Below are positions 60,434-64,000 of a stretch of DNA of 64,000 nucleotides, piece after piece (position 1 is the first letter of the stretch; each line of letters starts with the position of its first letter). The translations under genes were made by a program, and so were the position numbers. Under the pieces are notes generated by a model. It did not search any database, was not told the DNA's origin, and saw only the letters and a list, made by a program, of their open reading frames with translations. The stretch is from Micromonospora siamensis (GTDB lineage Bacteria; Actinomycetota; Actinomycetes; Mycobacteriales; Micromonosporaceae). The DNA is taken from NCBI RefSeq assembly GCF_900090305.1, contig NZ_LT607751.1, positions 1,054,001 through 1,118,000 of the forward strand, given 5' to 3'.

Positions 60434-60982
60434 ATGGCCAACGAACTACAGGGCAAGCGGATCGCCTTCCTGGCTGCCGACGGCGTCGAGGAGGTCGAGT
60501 ACGTCCAGCCGCGCGAGGCGGTGGAGCAGGCCGGAGCGGCGGTCGAGCTGGTCTCGCTGAAGCCCGGCACGATCCAGTCCTTCAACCACCTGGACCAGTC
60601 CAAGACGTACGACGTGGACGTGACCGCCGCCGAGGCGGACGGCGGGGCGTACGACGCGCTGGTGCTGCCGGGTGGGGTGGCGAACCCGGACTTCCTGCGG
60701 ACCGACCCGGAGGCGGTGCGGTTCGTGCGCTCGTTCTTCGACGCCGGCAAGCCGGTCGGCGTGATCTGCCACGGCCCGTGGACCATGATCGAGGCGGACG
60801 TGGTCCGGGGGCGCCGGATGACCTCCTGGCCCAGCCTGCGCACCGACCTGACCAACGCCGGCGCGAACTGGGTCGACGAGGAGTGCGTCACCGACAACGG
60901 CCTGGTCAGCAGCCGGAAGCCGGACGACCTGCCGGCCTTCTGCGCCAAGATCGTCGAGGAGTTCGCCGAGGGTCGGCACTGA
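60434..60982 (+). CDS. DJ-1/PfpI-family protein
   Basis: 182 residues. RIAFLAADGVEEVEYVQPREAVEQAGA has the conserved Glu, and GKPVGVICHGPWTMIEADVVRGRRMTSW has the nucleophilic Cys (about residue 114) in the elbow CHG. Related proteins are glyoxalase III/deglycase or stress proteases such as YhbO. AGAGGAG precedes the ATG. Divergent from hldE-like gene. Confidence 0.92.
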   Translation: MANELQGKRIAFLAADGVEEVEYVQPREAVEQAGAAVELVSLKPGTIQSFNHLDQSKTYDVDVTAAEADGGAYDALVLPGGVANPDFLRTDPEAVRFVRSFFDAGKPVGVICHGPWTMIEADVVRGRRMTSWPSLRTDLTNAGANWVDEECVTDNGLVSSRKPDDLPAFCAKIVEEFAEGRH

Positions 60983-61009
60983 CCCTGTCCGGTGCGAACG
61001 CCCCGGAAC

Positions 61010-61102
61010 GCGGCATCCCGGTCCGTCCCCAGGTTCGGGCGGCCCGAGTTGCCGCGTCCCGGCCCGTCCTGAGTTCGGGATGGCCCGGGATGCCGCATCC
61101 CG
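61010..61102. repeat. 41-bp imperfect direct repeat with terminal palindrome
   Basis: Units start at 61010, 61051 and 61092, each opening GC(G/C)GC(A/G)TCCCG; the third is truncated. CGGGATGC-C-GCATCCCG (61086-61102) is a perfect palindrome at the end. It lies between the PfpI and MFS genes; it may be terminator or operator. Confidence 0.6.
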
Positions 61103-61187
61103 AGCGTGCCGCTGCTGGCGGGGCCCGGGGGCGAAGGGTTTTACCGAACCGGGCGCATGTTTCGCCGGGTGCGGGAAAGAAGGCCGG

Positions 61188-62864
61188 ATGACCACGGAAG
61201 CTCCCGGCCGCCCGATGTTGACCGCCCGCCAGATCCGCCTGCTGATGTTCGGCCTGATGACCGGCATGCTGCTGGCCGCCCTCGACCAGACCATCGTGGG
61301 TACGGCGTTGCCGACCATCGTCGGCGAGCTGGGCGGCATCAACCACTACTCGTGGGTGGTGACCGCGTACCTGCTCGCCTCCACCGCCTCCACCCCGCTG
61401 TACGGCAAGATGGCCGACCTGTACGGGCGCCGTCCGGTCTTCCTCTTCTCGATCGGCACGTTCCTGCTCGGCTCGCTGCTGGCCGGGCTGTCGCAGGACA
61501 TGACCCAGCTGATCCTCACCCGGGGCGTGCAGGGCATCGGCGCGGGTGGTCTGATGACGCTGGCGTTCACCATCATCTCGGACGTGGTCTCACCCCGGGA
61601 GCGGGGCCGCTACCAGGGGCTCTTCGGCGCCGTGTTCGGGTTGTCGTCGGTGGCCGGGCCGCTGGTCGGCGGCTACTTCGCGGAGACCAACTGGCGGTGG
61701 ATCTTCTACATCAACGTGCCGCTGGCGATCCTGGCGATCGTGGTCTGCTACCACGTCATGCGGCTCATCCCGTTCCAGCGGCGCGAGCACGCCATCGACT
61801 GGGTGGGCGCCGGGCTGCTGGTCGCCGGGGTGAGCTGCCTGCTGCTCGCGCTGAGCTGGGGCGGCAACGAGTACGCCTGGGGCTCGGGCGTGATCATCGG
61901 ACTCTTCGTGGCCGGGGCGGTGCTCGGCGCGCTCTTCGTGGCGCAGGAGGCCCGGGTGGCCGAGCCGATCCTGCCGCTGCGGCTGTTCCGCAGCGCCACC
62001 TTCGCGCTGGCCAACTCGGCGGGCTTCGTGCTCGGTCTGGTGATGTTCGGGTCGATCATCTTCATCCCGCTCTACCTCCAGATCGTCAAGGGCGCCTCGC
62101 CGACCCGCAGCGGTCTGCTGATGCTGCCGATGATGGCCGGCATCATCGTCACCTCGATCCTGACCGGCCGGGCGATGAGCCGGATCGGCCGGTACAAGTG
62201 GTTCCCGGTGGTCGGCTCGGCCGTGCTGGTCGCCGGGATGCTGCTGTTCCGGCAGCTCCAGGTGGACACCTCGCTCTGGGCGGCGTTCGGCTACATGGTG
62301 GTGATCGGCGTCGGGCTGGGGCTGTGCATGCAGTCGCTGATCCTGGCCGTGCAGAACGCGGTGGACGTGCGGGACCTGGGCGCCGGAACCTCCTCGGCCA
62401 CCTTCTTCCGCTCGCTGGGCGGCTCGTTCGGCGTGGCGATCCTGGGTGCGGTGCTGTCGTCGCAGCTCACCGGTCAGCTGGCCGACCGGTTGCCGGCCGC
62501 GATCGGGCAGCTCCCGCCCGAGCAGCGGGCCGCGGTGGCCGCCGCCGGCGGCACCAACATCTCGATCAACGACCCGGCCAGCATCCTGGCCCTGCCCGCC
62601 CCGGTCCGGGCCGCCATCCAGGCCGCCTTCGTGGAGTCGCTGCACCTGGTCTTCCTGACCACCGGGCTGATCGCGATCGTGGCCGTGCTGGTCACCCTTG
62701 CCCTGCCGAACAAGGAGCTGCGCGGCGCCGGCCCGCAGGGCGCCACCGGCGGCGCCGACCCGCTCGGCGGCGAGGCCCCCGCACCCGGCGGCAAGCCCCT
62801 GACCAAGGAGTCCAAGACCGAAGCCGCCGCCGACATGGAGGCCAAGTCCCAGACCATGCTCTGA
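61188..62864 (+). CDS. DHA2-family (EmrB/QacA type) MFS drug efflux transporter
   Basis: 558 residues, 14 transmembrane helices. Motif D1 in helix 1, LAALDQTIVGTALPTI; motif A, GKMADLYGRRPVF; motif C, GAVFGLSSVAGPLVGGYF. Proton-drug antiporter. The C-terminal tail is soluble. GAAAGAAGG precedes the ATG. A broken lysR gene, convergent, follows after 9 bases. Confidence 0.93.
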   Translation: MTTEAPGRPMLTARQIRLLMFGLMTGMLLAALDQTIVGTALPTIVGELGGINHYSWVVTAYLLASTASTPLYGKMADLYGRRPVFLFSIGTFLLGSLLAGLSQDMTQLILTRGVQGIGAGGLMTLAFTIISDVVSPRERGRYQGLFGAVFGLSSVAGPLVGGYFAETNWRWIFYINVPLAILAIVVCYHVMRLIPFQRREHAIDWVGAGLLVAGVSCLLLALSWGGNEYAWGSGVIIGLFVAGAVLGALFVAQEARVAEPILPLRLFRSATFALANSAGFVLGLVMFGSIIFIPLYLQIVKGASPTRSGLLMLPMMAGIIVTSILTGRAMSRIGRYKWFPVVGSAVLVAGMLLFRQLQVDTSLWAAFGYMVVIGVGLGLCMQSLILAVQNAVDVRDLGAGTSSATFFRSLGGSFGVAILGAVLSSQLTGQLADRLPAAIGQLPPEQRAAVAAAGGTNISINDPASILALPAPVRAAIQAAFVESLHLVFLTTGLIAIVAVLVTLALPNKELRGAGPQGATGGADPLGGEAPAPGGKPLTKESKTEAAADMEAKSQTML

Positions 62865-62873
62865 CCCGGGTGC

Positions 62874-63705
62874 TCAGCCGGCGAGCAGGTCGAGGATGAG
62901 GGCCAGCGGCGGCCAGGCCGCCCGGCCGCGACGGACCACGGCGTACGCCCGCAGCAGCGCCTCCGGCCCGGTCAGCGGCAGCAGGCGTACGCCGGGCACG
63001 GTGGGCTGGTCGGCGGGGAGCAGGCCCACCCCGAGTCCGGCGACGATCAGGTCCTGGACCAGCTCCAGGCTGTCGGCGCGGTGCGCGATCCGCGGCTCGA
63101 AGCCGGCCATCGAGGCGATGGTGCGGACCACCACCTCGTCGGCCGTGTTCCGGGAGTTGACGATCCAGTCGGCGTCCCGAAACCGGGCGAAGACGGCCGC
63201 CGCGTCCGGCGCGGGTGAGCGGTCCCCGTCGGCTGCCGCGTCCCCGCCGGGCGGGGCCGGCAGGGGGTCCCGGGCTGCGGCGGCGCGGGCTGTCGTCAGG
63301 TCCTCGGCGGTGGACCTGCCGGGCGTGAGGTTCCCGGCGGGCACGCCGAGGTGCCAGGCGGCCGTCCACAGCCGGGTGGCCTGGACGGCGGGGTCGAACG
63401 GCGTCGGCGCCAGGTTGTAGTCGTAGACCAGGGCAAGGTCGACGTCGTCGGTGCCGAGCAGCGCGTACGCCTCGGCGGGTTCGTGCTCGTGGATGCGCAG
63501 CCGGACGCCCGGCCGGTCGGCGGCGAGCCGGGCGGTGAGCGGCGGACGGCGGTCGCGAAGCCGGCGACCCGGACCTCACCGGACGGTTCGGCCGCGGGGT
63601 CCAGATCCAGCCGGGCGGCATCGACGGCGGCGAGGATCGTCACCGCGTGGTCGGCCAGCCGCCGTCCGGCGGGGGTGAGCCGGACCCGGCACACGTGGAC
63701 GCGAA
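62874..63705 (-). pseudogene. Truncated and frameshifted LysR-family regulator
   Basis: The 5' fragment reads [47 protein letters not shown] (end of HTH domain and linker) in one frame. At about 63540 the homology jumps: LTARLAADRPGVRLRIHEHEPAEAYALLGTDDVDLALVYDYNL.. through to LADLLAG-like end LILDLLAG at 62874. The entire helix-turn-helix is missing upstream, its place being taken by the start of an EamA gene. Not functional. A sequencing error cannot explain the lost HTH. Confidence 0.85.
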
Positions 63706-63732
63706 CGGTCGCCCCGGGCTCTACTGGGGCAC

Positions 63733-64000
63733 ATGGGCACCACGACCTCGGCTCGCGCCGGCACCGCCATGGCGGTCGCCTCGATGACCTGTGTGCAACT
63801 CGGGCTGGCCGCCTCGGTCGGGCTCTTCGACGCCGTCGGCCCCGAGGGCACCGCCTGGCTGCGCCTGGCCTGGGCCGGCGTGCTGCTGGCCGTGCTGGTC
63901 CGCCCCCGCCCCTCGGCCTTCACCCGTTCCGCCCTGCGCGCCTGCCTGGCGCTGGGCGTGGTGACCGCCGCGGTGACCATCCTGTTCATCGCGGCGGTGG
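63733..64000 (+). CDS. EamA/DMT-family transporter, start only
   Basis: 89 codons, cut by the window end. [50 protein letters not shown] is the usual first EamA unit with two helices and a third begins. A small-molecule/amino-acid exporter such as RhtA is most likely. A weak TCTACT lies 7 nt before the ATG. Confidence 0.85.
   Translation, partial: MGTTTSARAGTAMAVASMTCVQLGLAASVGLFDAVGPEGTAWLRLAWAGVLLAVLVRPRPSAFTRSALRACLALGVVTAAVTILFIAAV

Overview
The window is very GC-rich actinobacterial chromosome. Gene content points to Micromonosporaceae (Micromonospora-like): bldG with its partner, the helicase/secretion-neighbourhood tad cluster, an actinobacterial topA with a Lys/Ala tail, an MFS-thymidylate kinase fusion, DUF4244, and many start codons placed 6-8 nt after a TANNNT -10 box (leaderless promoters). 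Genus is inferred from gene content and style only.

Layout. 1-5.4 kb: secreted M6 metalloprotease and acetyl-CoA synthetase. 5.5-9.1 kb: a degenerate Fic-fold protein, then a three-gene operon (membrane protein, ICMT-DCC fusion, TetR) whose promoter is clamped between two identical-type palindromic operators. 9.3-17.1 kb: HAD-IB phosphatase, a membrane protein with a VHL-beta-like domain, and a seven-gene overlapping tad-like operon (ssd-tadA-tadB-tadC-DUF4244-two TadE-like). 17.1-22.7 kb: LURP-one-like gene, an IS30-family insertion that now supplies the last codons of an MrfA/Hrq1-type helicase, and the bldG/anti-sigma-like pair. 23-29.8 kb: H+-pyrophosphatase, lipoprotein, topA. 29.9-34.6 kb: CapA-like protein, aldonolactone oxidase with divergent TetR, PLP deaminase/aldolase-like protein. 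34.7-39.8 kb: MFS-tmk fusion, holB, then a YbaB/WXG100-like cassette. 40-45.8 kb: RicT/PSP1 protein, metallophosphoesterase, tRNA-Thr(CGT) and a decayed island (recombinase remnants, a protein with two tandem I9-like modules, small membrane protein, methyltransferase, broken sigE-family gene). 45.8-55.3 kb: DUF805, a SRPBCC-ArsR-SRPBCC operon with paired operators, PH protein, GNAT, subtilase followed by a decapitated paralogue, SRPBCC, SAP-like repeat protein, PNPOx-like protein. 55.4-64 kb: DUF2231, Hsp20, GT9, GT2, HldE-like bifunctional enzyme, DJ-1/PfpI, DHA2 efflux pump, broken lysR, and the start of an EamA transporter.

Functional themes are DNA replication/topology (topA, tmk, holB, helicase, RicT), surface and secretion (tad, WXG100-like, proteases), developmental regulation (bldG pair, HAD-IB) and nucleotide-sugar/glycosyl transfer (GT9-GT2-HldE). 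The observations most worth following are the tandem I9-module protein beside the tRNA, the VHL-like domain with its hydroxyproline-pocket residues kept, the Fic-fold protein that has lost its catalytic His but kept its inhibitory motif, the ICMT-DCC fusion operon, and the nine promoter/start pairs that predict leaderless mRNAs.
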